Of a stretch of 64,000 bases of DNA, positions 13,701 through 24,021 are shown in pieces. Positions within the stretch are counted from its first letter, which is position 1. Each line of letters begins with the position of its first letter. The DNA lies in assembly GCF_964340395.1 (NCBI RefSeq), contig NC_135563.1, positions 3,826,422-3,890,421 on the forward strand, given 5' to 3'. Made by a program: the position numbers and the translations under genes. This stretch comes from Glandiceps talaboti. Taxonomy: Eukaryota; Hemichordata; Enteropneusta; Spengelidae. The notes below the pieces were generated by a model. That model searched no databases, had not been told where the DNA came from, and worked only from the letters and a program-made list of their open reading frames with translations.

Positions 13701-14253
13701 GCTAGTACAAACCTGCCTGCTATAGAGGGTAGGCTAATACTAACCTGCCTGCTATAGAGGGTAGGCAAGTACAAACCTGCCTGCTACAGAGGGTAGGCTA
13801 GTACTAACCTGCCTGCTATAGAGGGTAGGCAAGTACAAACCTGCCTGCTACAGAGGGTAGGCTAGTACTAACCTGCCTGCTATAGAGGGTAGGCAAGTAC
13901 AAACCTGCCTGCTACAGAGGGTAGGCTTGTACAAACCTGCCTGCTATAGAGGGTAGGCTAGTACTAACCTGCCTGCTACAGAGGGTAGGCAAGTACAAAC
14001 CTGCCTGCTACAGAGGGTAGGCTAGTACAAACCTGCCTGCTATAGAGGGTAGGCTAGTACAAACCTGCCTGCTATAGAGGGTAGGCAAGTACAAACCTGC
14101 CTGCTACAGAGGGTAGGCTAGTACAAACCTGCCTGCTATAGAGGGTAGGCTGGTACAAACCTGCCTGCTATAGAGGGTAGGCTAGTACAAACCTGCCTGC
14201 TACAGAGGGTAGGCTAGTACAAACCTGCCTGCTATAGAGGACAGGCTAGTACT
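10763..14253. repeat. large 32-bp minisatellite array
   Basis: About 109 head-to-tail copies of a 32-bp unit with the core CCTGCCTGCTATAGAGGG and GTAGGC. The unit varies at three points: TATAG or CACAG/ACAG, the linker TAGTAC, TTGTAC, AAGTAC or TAATACT, and rarely CCTGTCTG. Within each unit GCCTGC can pair with GTAGGC (one G-T wobble) around an 8-base loop. There are no unique spacers, so it is not a CRISPR array. No long open frame crosses it, since 32 is not a multiple of 3. Confidence 0.98.
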
Positions 14254-15021
14254 GGTAGACAACCAAGACTTCCTCTAAAACTTACAAGCAAAAACACATG
14301 TGAACTGAATGCCGCTCATAAGGGACAATTTACGATAGTTGCACAAGATCATATACAAGTAGGGATGCTCAAGGCCAGGCTAGCTTGCAATAATTCAAGC
14401 ATGCAGTCCAACAATGTTGTTCAATGGCTCTGTCATCAAAAAGTGGCAGTGCACTCACAACATTATTGAGCAATTACCAAAAATTGTTGTTTATACAAAT
14501 AATAATTGTTAGATGTTTATCAAAACCTAAGTAGTTCTTGCAGTCAATATAACATCTGGTCAGTGAAATCAAGTCATACATGTACCTGATATAATTTATA
14601 TGTTAGTTATGACCTTAGTGCGTTGACGACAAAGTCTCGAGGGAAACAGTGTGTGTGTTGGGGTGACCCACAGGCCTGAGGGAGACTGACGTATGATGTT
14701 GCACGAGCACGATCAGTCAACATGTGTTTTGTAACACACCTACTACATTGTCACTCTCTCAGCACTGTTCTATACAAGGTAACACATGACAACAGTGACA
14801 ATAGTTCAGAAAACAACACAGGAACATGGAAACCCATACTTCTTTAATAATTACCAAATGTGTTCATTCCAAATCCTTTTTTGGCACAAGGGTAGCAAGT
14901 GTGTCTTCAGAAATTTATTTTAAAAACATGACGTTTATATGCTCATGTGACTCAGAGCCAACAGAAGATGCCAGGTTTGTTTGTTCTGAAAACATGTGCG
15001 CATGTGCATATGACAGCATCA
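14254..15021. other. sequence between 32-bp array and LINE
   Basis: Mostly unique sequence. A + frame at 14826-15083 (85 codons, starting METHTSL) resembles nothing I know and has no splice or promoter context. It could be the 5' untranslated part of the LINE or chance. Confidence 0.35.
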
Positions 15022-15077
15022 GTCAACAGCTGCTAGTGCTGTTACCCATACAGGCAACAGCACTAGTAATTGTTGAC
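15022..15077. repeat. imperfect inverted repeat upstream of LINE
   Basis: Two 22-base arms (15022-15043, starting GTCAACAGCTGC; 15056-15077, ending ATTGTTGAC) match as reverse complements with about three mismatches around a 12-base spacer. A stop codon at the end of the right arm bounds the open frame of the LINE. Confidence 0.7.
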
Positions 15078-17728
15078 CAGTAAATGTAAAGAAAAAATGG
15101 AATGCTGTCTGTAGCAATGACCAGGTGTACGTAAATTTTGCAGAGAGTGTATGGTGTGACATCAAACTCAAAGACAATGATAGACTTTTACTTGGCTGTG
15201 TGTATCGTTCCCCGAATAGTGATCATGAAAACAACAGTCTACTCCATTCGTCACTTGAAAGACTATGCTCAGCAACTTCAGCTTCACATATACTAATTGT
15301 AGGAGACTTTAACACCCCAGGTATAAATTGGAACGACTACACAACTCTACCAGGTTCAAACAATCAGACTTTATCATTCCTTGAGTCAGTGAGAGACAGT
15401 TTCCTGTATCAACATGTGAAAGAACCTACACATTACAGACCTAACACACAGTCCAACATTTTAGACCTGGTACTCAGCAATGAAGAGGACATGGTAAAAA
15501 ATATCCAATATCTACAACCGATTGGTAAAAGTCATCATGTTGTCATCAAATTCAATTTTACCTGTTACCCATATGTATCACCAGCAGGCCAGGAACATTT
15601 ACTCTATGACAAAGCAAACTATGATACCATGAGACAACAAATGAAAGAAATCCAATGGGACCAAGAACTAAATGATAAAGTTACAGATGAGGCTTGGAAT
15701 CTGTTTATGTATCACTTGAACAAATCCATTAAATCATGTATACCAAGGACAAAGCCCAAAAATACAAGTTCTCACAACAAGCCAGTCTGGTTTAATGGGA
15801 CAGCAAGGGACAAAGTTAAAGAAAAACATAGAGCATTCAAGAAGTATATCACTACTAGGGATGGTAAAGACTACAGAGTGTTTGCAAAAGCAAGAAACCA
15901 GGCTAAATGGGCATGTCGACAAGCAGTTAGAGACTTTGAAAGAAATATTGCACATGAGGTAAAGCTTAACCCCAAAGTATTTTACAAGTATGCAAACAGC
16001 AGGATGAAAACTAAGGAAAGTATTAGTAATATAAACACAGCCAAGGGTATTGTCTCTAGTGACAATGAAAAAGCCGAGGAATTAAATAACTTCTTCTGCA
16101 GCGTGTTCACCAAAGAGAACTTTTCCAGTGTACCTAATGTACCAGATAAACTTTTAAATACCAGGCTCACTGACATTCACTTTACACAGGACACTATTTA
16201 CAAGGAACTGATTAAGCTCAACAGCAGCAAGGCAGCAGGCCCAGATGGACTTCATCCTAGAATTCTAAAGGAACTGGCCTATGAAATCAGCTATCCACTA
16301 TATATGATATTTAAAAGTTCACTGGATTCAGGTATAGTCCCCACTGCCTGGAGGGAAGCCCATGTAACTCCAATATTCAAAAAAGGAAAGAAAACAGAAG
16401 CAAGTAACTATAGACCAGTAAGCCTCACTAGTGTTGTGTGTAAAGTAATGGAGAAAATTATCCGAGACAGTCTTATCAACCACATGACTAATAGTAGCTT
16501 ATTGTCTCCATACCAACATGGTTTCCTATCTGGACGTTCATGTACTACTAACCTGCTGGAAGCACTCGATCAATGGACACTAGCAATTGATGAAAATAAA
16601 CCAGTAGATGTTGTTTACCTGGACTTTGCCAAGGCATTTGACACAGTACCACATACCAGATTGCTCATTAAGTTAAAGGCATATGGAATTGATGGCAAGG
16701 TTTTAACATGGATACATTCATTTTTATCAAACAGAAAACAACGAGTTATAGTAAATGGATCAAAATCAGAGTGGTCTCAAGTATTAAGTGGAATCCCACA
16801 AGGCAGTGTTCTTGGTCCAGCTTTGTTTATCTGCTTCATTAATGACCTTCCTGATTCAATTATGCACAGCATTTGTCTAATGTTCGCAGATGATACCAAA
16901 CTGTACAGAACCGTGGAATCAGTACAAGACTGTCAACTACTACAGGAAGACATTGATAACTTAACAAACTGGTCCGATCTCTGGCAATTGAAATTTAATG
17001 CAACCAAGTGTAAAATCATGCATATTGGATATACAAATACAAATACAGAGTACACCATGAATAGCGATAATGTACAAGAACCCCTTCAGGTAACAGAACT
17101 TGAAAAAGACCTTGGTGTACATGTGGACCCTGAACTAAAGTTCTCAAGTCATGTGGAGAAACAGGTCAACAAAGCAAACCAGATCTTAGGTCTGATACGT
17201 CGGTCATTCATTTACCTCGAGGAAGAGTCGCTGAAAAAACTGTTCATAGCCCTAGTTCGTCCACATCTTGAATATGCTAACACAGTATGGTCACCCAGAT
17301 TCATCAAAGACATCAATTTAATTGAAAGTGTACAAAGGAGAGCTACCAAGTTACTTGCTAAATTACGGAATTTAGATTATGAAGACCGCCTTGCATACCT
17401 TGATTTACACAGTATGGTATACAGGAGGGCCAGAGGAGACATGATAGAATTATGGAAATACACTCATGGAAAATATAACGCAAATCACCATTTCATACAA
17501 CTTGACACTACTGGGATCACAAGAGGTCATCCATTGAAACTAAAGAAACTTGGATTTTCCAAATCTGTGCGTGCTCACTTCTTCGGAAACAGAGTCATCA
17601 ACACATGGAATAGTTTACCTGCTACGCTTGTCACATCAAATTCACTTAACTGTTTTAAGAACAATCTAGACTCTCTCTGGGAACACTGGAAATATTCTAC
17701 GAACATTGACTTCTCACTACGGCCATAA
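15077..17728 (+). CDS. LINE ORF2: partial endonuclease plus reverse transcriptase (CR1/jockey group)
   Basis: A single open frame encodes the polyprotein of a non-LTR retrotransposon, which nicks target DNA and copies its own RNA. The frame is open from 15077. No ATG precedes the start of homology, and residues here are counted from the GTG at 15125. Residues 1-145 are the C-terminal half of an APE-type endonuclease: GDFN at 60-63, the DLVLSN segment and the GKSHHVV segment. The reverse transcriptase follows (about 350-640): AAGPDGLHP, NYRPVSLTS, YLDFAKAFDT with catalytic Asp500, GIPQGSVLGP, and FADD with Asp589 and Asp590. A C-terminal domain (LESVQRRATKLL-like, NSLP near the end) follows. 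There are no internal stops or frameshifts over about 868 codons. The N-terminal endonuclease and any ORF1 are missing, so the copy is 5'-truncated but young. Family placement within CR1/jockey is inference. Confidence 0.95.
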   Translation, partial: PVNVKKKWNAVCSNDQVYVNFAESVWCDIKLKDNDRLLLGCVYRSPNSDHENNSLLHSSLERLCSATSASHILIVGDFNTPGINWNDYTTLPGSNNQTLSFLESVRDSFLYQHVKEPTHYRPNTQSNILDLVLSNEEDMVKNIQYLQPIGKSHHVVIKFNFTCYPYVSPAGQEHLLYDKANYDTMRQQMKEIQWDQELNDKVTDEAWNLFMYHLNKSIKSCIPRTKPKNTSSHNKPVWFNGTARDKVKEKHRAFKKYITTRDGKDYRVFAKARNQAKWACRQAVRDFERNIAHEVKLNPKVFYKYANSRMKTKESISNINTAKGIVSSDNEKAEELNNFFCSVFTKENFSSVPNVPDKLLNTRLTDIHFTQDTIYKELIKLNSSKAAGPDGLHPRILKELAYEISYPLYMIFKSSLDSGIVPTAWREAHVTPIFKKGKKTEASNYRPVSLTSVVCKVMEKIIRDSLINHMTNSSLLSPYQHGFLSGRSCTTNLLEALDQWTLAIDENKPVDVVYLDFAKAFDTVPHTRLLIKLKAYGIDGKVLTWIHSFLSNRKQRVIVNGSKSEWSQVLSGIPQGSVLGPALFICFINDLPDSIMHSICLMFADDTKLYRTVESVQDCQLLQEDIDNLTNWSDLWQLKFNATKCKIMHIGYTNTNTEYTMNSDNVQEPLQVTELEKDLGVHVDPELKFSSHVEKQVNKANQILGLIRRSFIYLEEESLKKLFIALVRPHLEYANTVWSPRFIKDINLIESVQRRATKLLAKLRNLDYEDRLAYLDLHSMVYRRARGDMIELWKYTHGKYNANHHFIQLDTTGITRGHPLKLKKLGFSKSVRAHFFGNRVINTWNSLPATLVTSNSLNCFKNNLDSLWEHWKYSTNIDFSLRP

Positions 17729-17826
17729 GGACATGGATTGACACTATTTTAAATGTAATTTGTTTTGTGGACCAGCTCATAGGCTATTAGCCTTACCTAG
17801 CTGTTATTATGATATGATATGATAAA
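17729..17826 (+). mobile_element. LINE 3' untranslated tail
   Basis: Short 3' tail of the LINE after its stop, ending in a few ATGAT units near 17806-17823. Short tandem 3' ends in place of poly-A are typical of CR1/L2-like elements. Confidence 0.7.
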
Positions 17827-18535
17827 TGTCATTTACAGTCACTCTACATACCACATGACCATGTTTGACGAATCACAACACAGGAAATGTAGTCGGTGTG
17901 TTACAGTCTTAAAGGATAGAGTTCAATAAGGTTTACTTTGGTGATGATTGACTGTTGGTGAAATAATGTACTGGTTGTGACTTGGAAGGCCTTGATGATG
18001 TCTGATTAGGTGTGAGAGTACATACATAATCTGACATCTCAGCTGATTCTGTATACATGTATTATTCAGTCATGAAAATGAATGTTCAAATCTGAAAAAA
18101 CGGTTTTCTATGTTTGCAGTATATTTGCATTTAGAAAACTTGAATATGATCAAAAAATGAACTTTTATAGACTTAATTTAGTAGTATATAAATTATATAC
18201 TAAATAATTTGTACCCTGTCGATATGCACCAGCATGATATTTATGATTCATTACAATAGTATATACACTTAGTATTCAGCAGGTGGCCAACTACAAATAG
18301 TTCACTCAGTAGTTTTATTAAAGACAGGTGTCACCAAGGTGTTACTTTAACTTGAACCTGTCAACAAGACACTCATAAAGCATTATGTTATTTGACCACA
18401 AAGAGGGAACATGCAATATGTTTATATTTTGAGCTAACGTTTTATTTCTAATTAAATGTCAGTCAATTTAATCATTATTTATTTATCTGTTATATCTCTC
18501 TATGTGATCTCTTTTAATCCATTTAGATCTAATAT
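17827..18535. other. unique AT-rich sequence, no gene seen
   Basis: No exon, RNA gene or repeat was recognised. Confidence 0.45.
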
Positions 18536-18575
18536 AGTCTGTCTGTCTGTCTGTTAAGATGGCTGGCTGGCTGGT

Positions 18576-18629
<54 letters not shown>

Positions 18630-18995
18630 GCTGGCAGGCTGGCTGGCTGGCTGGCTGGATGGATGGATGGATGGATGGCTGGATGGGTGGCTGGCTGGCT
18701 GGCTGGCTGGATAGATGGATTGACGGATGGATAGCTGGATAGATGGATGGATGGATGGATGGATGGGTGGGTGGGTGGGTAGATGGATGGATGGATGGAT
18801 GGATGGATGGATGGATAGATGGATGGATGGATAGCTGGCTGGCTGGATAGATAGATGGATGGATGGATAGCTGGCTGGCTGGATGGATGGATGGATGGGT
18901 GGCAGTGGATGGATATGATGGATCGGTGTGTTATGATGGATAGACAGCTAGAATGATAGATAGATAATATATAGATAGATAGATAGATAGATAGG

Positions 18996-19078
<83 letters not shown>

Positions 19079-19100
19079 GACAGACAGACAGATAGCAACA
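18536..19100. repeat. compound microsatellite (GTCT)n (GGCT)n (GGAT)n (AGAT)n
   Basis: A run of related tetranucleotides: GTCT, then GGCT (18558-18656), mixed GGAT/GGCT with GGGT (to about 18900), then AGAT (18955-19078) and a short GACA. The SQPA, PSIH and YLSI peptides on the - strand are repeat by-products. Confidence 0.97.
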
Positions 19101-20221
19101 ATAACCATACCCATAGCAACTGCGCAAGTGATAAAATACTAACATGAGCAACATAGAGTTGACTACAAGCATTTAATTAATGATTAAACAGTGACCCAAA
19201 TTTAAGGATTATCAGATCCCTAGATCAGTATATTTCAGTTAAAGCTTTTATTAGAAATTCATATACATCTTGTAATATAGATGTAACATATACAATATCT
19301 CCATAAATAGGATCTAGTCTTAGTAGTGCTCCGTGGATGTGACCTTGTCATGGATGTACTCAATGCTTGAAGTCATCCATTGTCATAACAGTGGAATAAT
19401 GATATTAGAGAAGAGATATTGACTGACAGGACTTCTCTCTAAGGATACATCCATCCTTAATCTCAAATATCATGTTTGTCCTCTTAATTGGTTCCAGTGA
19501 TACTTGTTAATATTTGCCTTCAAGATTGTGTGTGTTCTGTCATGCTTGTGGGTAATTATTTGAGAGTTTCTTTGAAAAACAGATGCTTTGTATTAAAACA
19601 GTGTCTGTGGGTGTAGTCTTCCCTTTTAATACACAAAGTAACAGAGATGTAAAACCCTCTGATAAAGTGATCATCTGCTGATGAAATCAAAAGTTCTTTC
19701 AAAGGATGTGTTCTTTAATTGACTATATCACAATGGTATGGTAACAGTCACAACAGTCTGTCTGTCTGTCTGCATGGTGATTGGGGTTGAAACATAGCGG
19801 GGTGTTTCTGGAGGTGTTATTTTGCATATTGTTGAAAACATTTTGACACAATTGGTCATAGCAACCATGACCATGCCCTTAGCAACAGTGGAACAGTGGA
19901 ATGATGATGCATGTTACAAAGAATAGTTGTACAGGGGATGACTTATCATGTAAAGGAGAACACAAGTGAGGCTGAATTTATCTTAGCTGCATTGTGATGT
20001 CAGAGAAAGTCAGAAAAAGTCAGAAAAGTCATTTTTACAAACCATGCATCATACAGCCTCTCTAATATAGAGAAATTATTAAAATTATCAAATCAGGTGG
20101 TTGAAAAGAGACCTACTGTACACTTAGGCAAGGCATCATGGGAAGTAAACAATGTTACAAACTTCACATTTCCTGAACCCTTGACTAAACAATGATTTCA
20201 AGAGATGTGAAGCTACTATAA
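19101..20221. other. unique sequence, no gene seen
   Basis: No exon or RNA gene was recognised. There is a minor AGTCAGAAAA doubling near 20006-20025. Confidence 0.45.
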
Positions 20222-20610
20222 ACTTTCCTTCCTATGATGTGTAACTTTGTTTTCCTTCCCATTGATCCTAACTTTGTTTTCCTTCCCATGATTCCTAACT
20301 TTGTTTTCCTTCCCATGATTCCTAACTTTATTTTCCTTCCCATGATTCCTAACTTTATTTTCCTTCCCATGATTCCTAACTTTGTTTTCCTTCCCATGAT
20401 TCCTAACTTTGTTTTCCTTCCCATGATTCCTAACATTGTCTACTTCCCATGATTCATAACATTGTTTCCTTCCCATGATTTCTAACTATGTTTTCCTTCC
20501 CATAATTCCTAACATTGTTTCCTTTCCATGATTCCTATTAATAAACTTTAATTTCCTTCCCATGATTCCTAACATTGTTTCCTTCCCATGATTCCTAACA
20601 TACAACCTTA
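20222..20610. repeat. 27-bp minisatellite, about 13 copies
   Basis: The unit is TTCCTTCCCATGATTCCTAAC plus a TTTGTT tail, period 27 bp, decaying at the right end (20450-20610). As 27 is a multiple of 3, short periodic frames appear on both strands (for example NFVFLPMIP). They are not genes. Confidence 0.95.
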
Positions 20611-20919
20611 TTCTTTTGGAGAGGTCACACAATGCAGGAATGGTGAAATGACTTTTCTAGGGCTCATAATCATAAGAAACACTGGCAAGACAAGATTAGA
20701 AAATACAAGGGTCAGAATGATCTGAATGATTTTTGCCCCCAACAGGCAGCACCCAAACATTAAACATTAACATTATAATTTATACTAGTGTAGTTTAAAC
20801 AAGGTTGTATAGTATATATTTCCACTTGAGTAAAAAACTTATAAACTTGTGACCCTTTAAATAATGGAAACAATAATAATCTTTAGCACAAGAATAAATC
20901 AGTACTGCTACTTTATGAT
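20611..20919. other. unique sequence between arrays
   Basis: Nothing coding was seen. A phrase near 20735 (TGCCCCCAACAGGCA) recalls the head of the dispersed repeat at 24681. Confidence 0.4.
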
Positions 20920-21756
20920 ATGTGGTTGATACACAATAGTTATTGGTATGTTATCTGAGGACTAAATTATACACTATGTGGTTGATACACAATAGTTATT
21001 GGTATGTCATCTGAGGACTAAATTGTACACTATGTGGTTGATACACAATAGTTATTGGTATGTCATCTGAGGACTAAATTGTACACTATGTGGTTGATAC
21101 ACAATAGTTATTGGTATGTTATCTGATGACTAAATTGTACACTATGTGGTTGATACACAATAGTTATTGGTATGTTATCTGAGGACTAAATTGTACACTA
21201 TGTGGTTGATACACAATAGTTATTGGTATGTCATCTGAGGACTAAATTATACACTATGTGGTTGATACACAATAGTTATTGGTATGTCATCTGATGACTA
21301 AATTGTACACTATGTGGTTGATACACAATAGTTATTGGTATGTCATCTGAGGACTAAATTGTACACTATGTGGTTGATACACAATAGTTATTGGTATGTT
21401 ATCTGAGGACTAAATTATACACTATGTGGTTGATACACAATAGTTATTGGTATGTCATCTGAGGACTAAATTGTACACTATGTGGTTGATACACAATAGT
21501 TATTGGTATGTCATCTGAGGACTAAATTATACACTATGTGGTTGATACACAATAGTTATTGGTATGTCATCTGAGGACTAAATTGTACACTATGTGGTTG
21601 ATACACAATAGTTATTGGTATGTCATCTGAGGACTAAATTGTACACTATGTGGTTGATACACAATAGTTATTGGTATGTCATCTGAGGACTAAATTGTAC
21701 ACTATGTGGTTGATACACAATAGTTATTGGTATGTCATCTGAGGACTAAATTATAC
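20920..21756. repeat. 56-bp minisatellite, about 15 copies
   Basis: Copies of a 56-bp unit (TATGTGGTTGATACACAATA, then GTTATTGGTATG) are nearly identical. They differ mainly at TGTTATC/TGTCATC, GAGGAC/GATGAC and TTGTAC/TTATAC. It ends about 400 bp upstream of the RING exon of MARCH5. Confidence 0.97.
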
Positions 21757-22153
21757 ACACCCCATTATAAACTGAAGCTACTACTCACAATCTATTTTCA
21801 GTGAAATTTAGTACATGTATTTTCAACTTGAGACTCCAAATATAAAAGGCCATTTCCATGTTAAACTGAAATATTTATTATTGTGGATTTTCTTTTGTGT
21901 CAGTCAGTTGCTAGCAACAAATCTGTTGGTCTGCATGTATTCATATTTCTATGTTTGAAATGACTTGCATATATTCTTTGAACTGTCTGCTATAACTTTT
22001 GTGATATCATGGATATAGCAAAAGTTATAGCAGTGACAGGGAAGTGAGGCATAAAAGAATGGTTTGCTGTGACCTCCTTGATGTTAAGATGATAGATTCA
22101 TAATGATGGATAGTTAGTGGTTTTTCACATACTTGGTTATGTTTGACTTGCAG

Positions 22154-22359
22154 GCGTACATGCTGGGTGTGTTTTGCTACAGAAGAAGATGACAGATCAG
22201 CACCTTGGACAAGGCCATGCAAGTGCAAAGGAACAACAAAATGGGTACATCAATCATGTCTACAGAGATGGATTGATGAGAAACAGAAAGGAAATAGCAC
22301 AACCAAAGTAGCTTGCCCACAATGCAACACAGAGTATCTTATCGTATATCCAAAACTAG
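22154..22359 (+). CDS. MARCHF5: MARCH5 RING-CH exon
   Basis: This exon encodes the whole zinc-binding RING-CH domain. All eight ligands are visible: CWVC, CKC, HQSC and CPQC. The acceptor TTGCAG precedes 22154. The donor CTAG/GTAAAT follows 22359 and splits a Gly codon that the next exon completes. Confidence 0.95.
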
Positions 22360-23936
22360 GTAAATCACAAATACATCTATGTATATCAGACTTTCAGAAT
22401 AGTGCTAAAAAAATTATATTGGTTGCATCATTATAGGCACAGACCTATAATGTTACAACACTTTCTCAGCTACCTTGGCAACATACAAGTTACCCATGCT
22501 GCCACTAACCACACAACCATAACAGAGTTAAATCCTTCACTTAATAATCTGTCTTACCAGGGCCCCATTTATAATCAGTTGGTTAACTCCGGGCACAAAA
22601 AGTTTAGCCAATAAGAAGCAAGTAGCAGCATTGTGCAGTTTTTGAGCCCTTCTAGCAATTTAACCTGTTAGAGGTTATTGTCTCAGCCCTTTATTCATGC
22701 CCATGTCTTGTCAAGAGAACACACCTTGATTTTGTCCTATCTGAAGAATATTTCTGATGAATATTTTTGAAACAGAGATGTTGTACCATACAGTTTTCAC
22801 CCTGAGCAAGGTAACAAGGGCACCAAACTCCCTGAGTGCTCTGTTGATAAAATGAAAATCATACTCCAAATTATTCATTTTGTGCCAAAATTGTATCAGT
22901 ACACCAGCCACTAGATCCAAGAAGGTCTTTTCTTTGTCTCCAACTAGCATTTTACTACAAAAGTGGTTTAATATCAACCTCAAAGCCCTCTTTTTGAAAA
23001 AATCTAGGGCATATATCTACTCTACTATATTTAATATTTGAAGTGAGTACAGGACAAGATCAAGGGTTATTACCTACCACTCACCATATCTAGCCATGAG
23101 TCCTTCCTCTGATACATGCAACTGAAAATTTGAGAAGTCACATCCAGTTTGAGGAATAACATGGACAGTTTGATGTATTTTTCTTTGTTCTGTAGCAAAT
23201 GATTACAAAAATGACTCATTTGTTATGAATTGTGTACCTAAGGAAGTTGTTTTGAGAAAATGATAGATTATTTATCAGCAAAATGGTAAAGGGTATATTT
23301 TGAATTTTGTTTTGTTGCCAGGTTCATTTGTGTATATACTTGACACAGTGGATAAGATCATCTACAAAGTGTGCCCCTTTGCAGCTGCAGGGGTTGTAGT
23401 TGGGTCCATCTACTGGACTGCAGTAACGTATGGTGCAGTGACTGTCATGCAGGTGCTGGGACATAAAGAGGGACTTGATGTGATGGAACGAGCTGATCCA
23501 TTATTCCTGCTTATAGGACTACCCACTATTCCAGTGATGTTGATCCTTGGAAAGATGATCCGATGGGAGGACTATATCTTGAAGCTCTGGAGAAAACATT
23601 CGACTAAGATTCCATTTCTCAGTTATCTCTTTCCTGATATGGCGCCTGGTTTCCGCATCCCAGCTGAGACAGTTCCATCAAATGATCCAGTGTCTGCCAC
23701 CAGAATATTATGCGGTGCCTTGATCTTCCCTACCATAGCAACTATTTGTGGAAAAGTCATGTTTGGATCACTCAATTCCAATCTGCAGAGAACAATTCTG
23801 GTAAGTCCTTTTAGATATTTTTGTTGAAATGTTCACTTTCATTGCACATTTAGTTTGTTACACTTTGGTCTCATTATAACAAACCAGTCAGTATAGATAT
23901 CAAAAGTTGCCTATTTTACTTATTGTTCTTTAAGTA

Positions 23937-24021
<85 letters not shown>

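Noticed and set aside
10763-14253. CRISPR-like array (regular 32-bp repeat with hairpin)
   Set aside because: Units are directly contiguous with no unique spacers, no cas genes, and the host is an animal.
14826-15083. 85-codon + strand frame before the LINE as its ORF1
   Set aside because: No ORF1-type coiled coil, RRM or zinc knuckle, and it includes part of the inverted repeat at its end.
18554-19114. 186-codon - strand frame rich in SQPA and PSIH
   Set aside because: Translation of GGCT/GGAT/AGAT tetranucleotides.
22711-22983. 90-codon - strand frame in a MARCH5 intron
   Set aside because: No motif or relative recognised; likely chance in AT-rich DNA.
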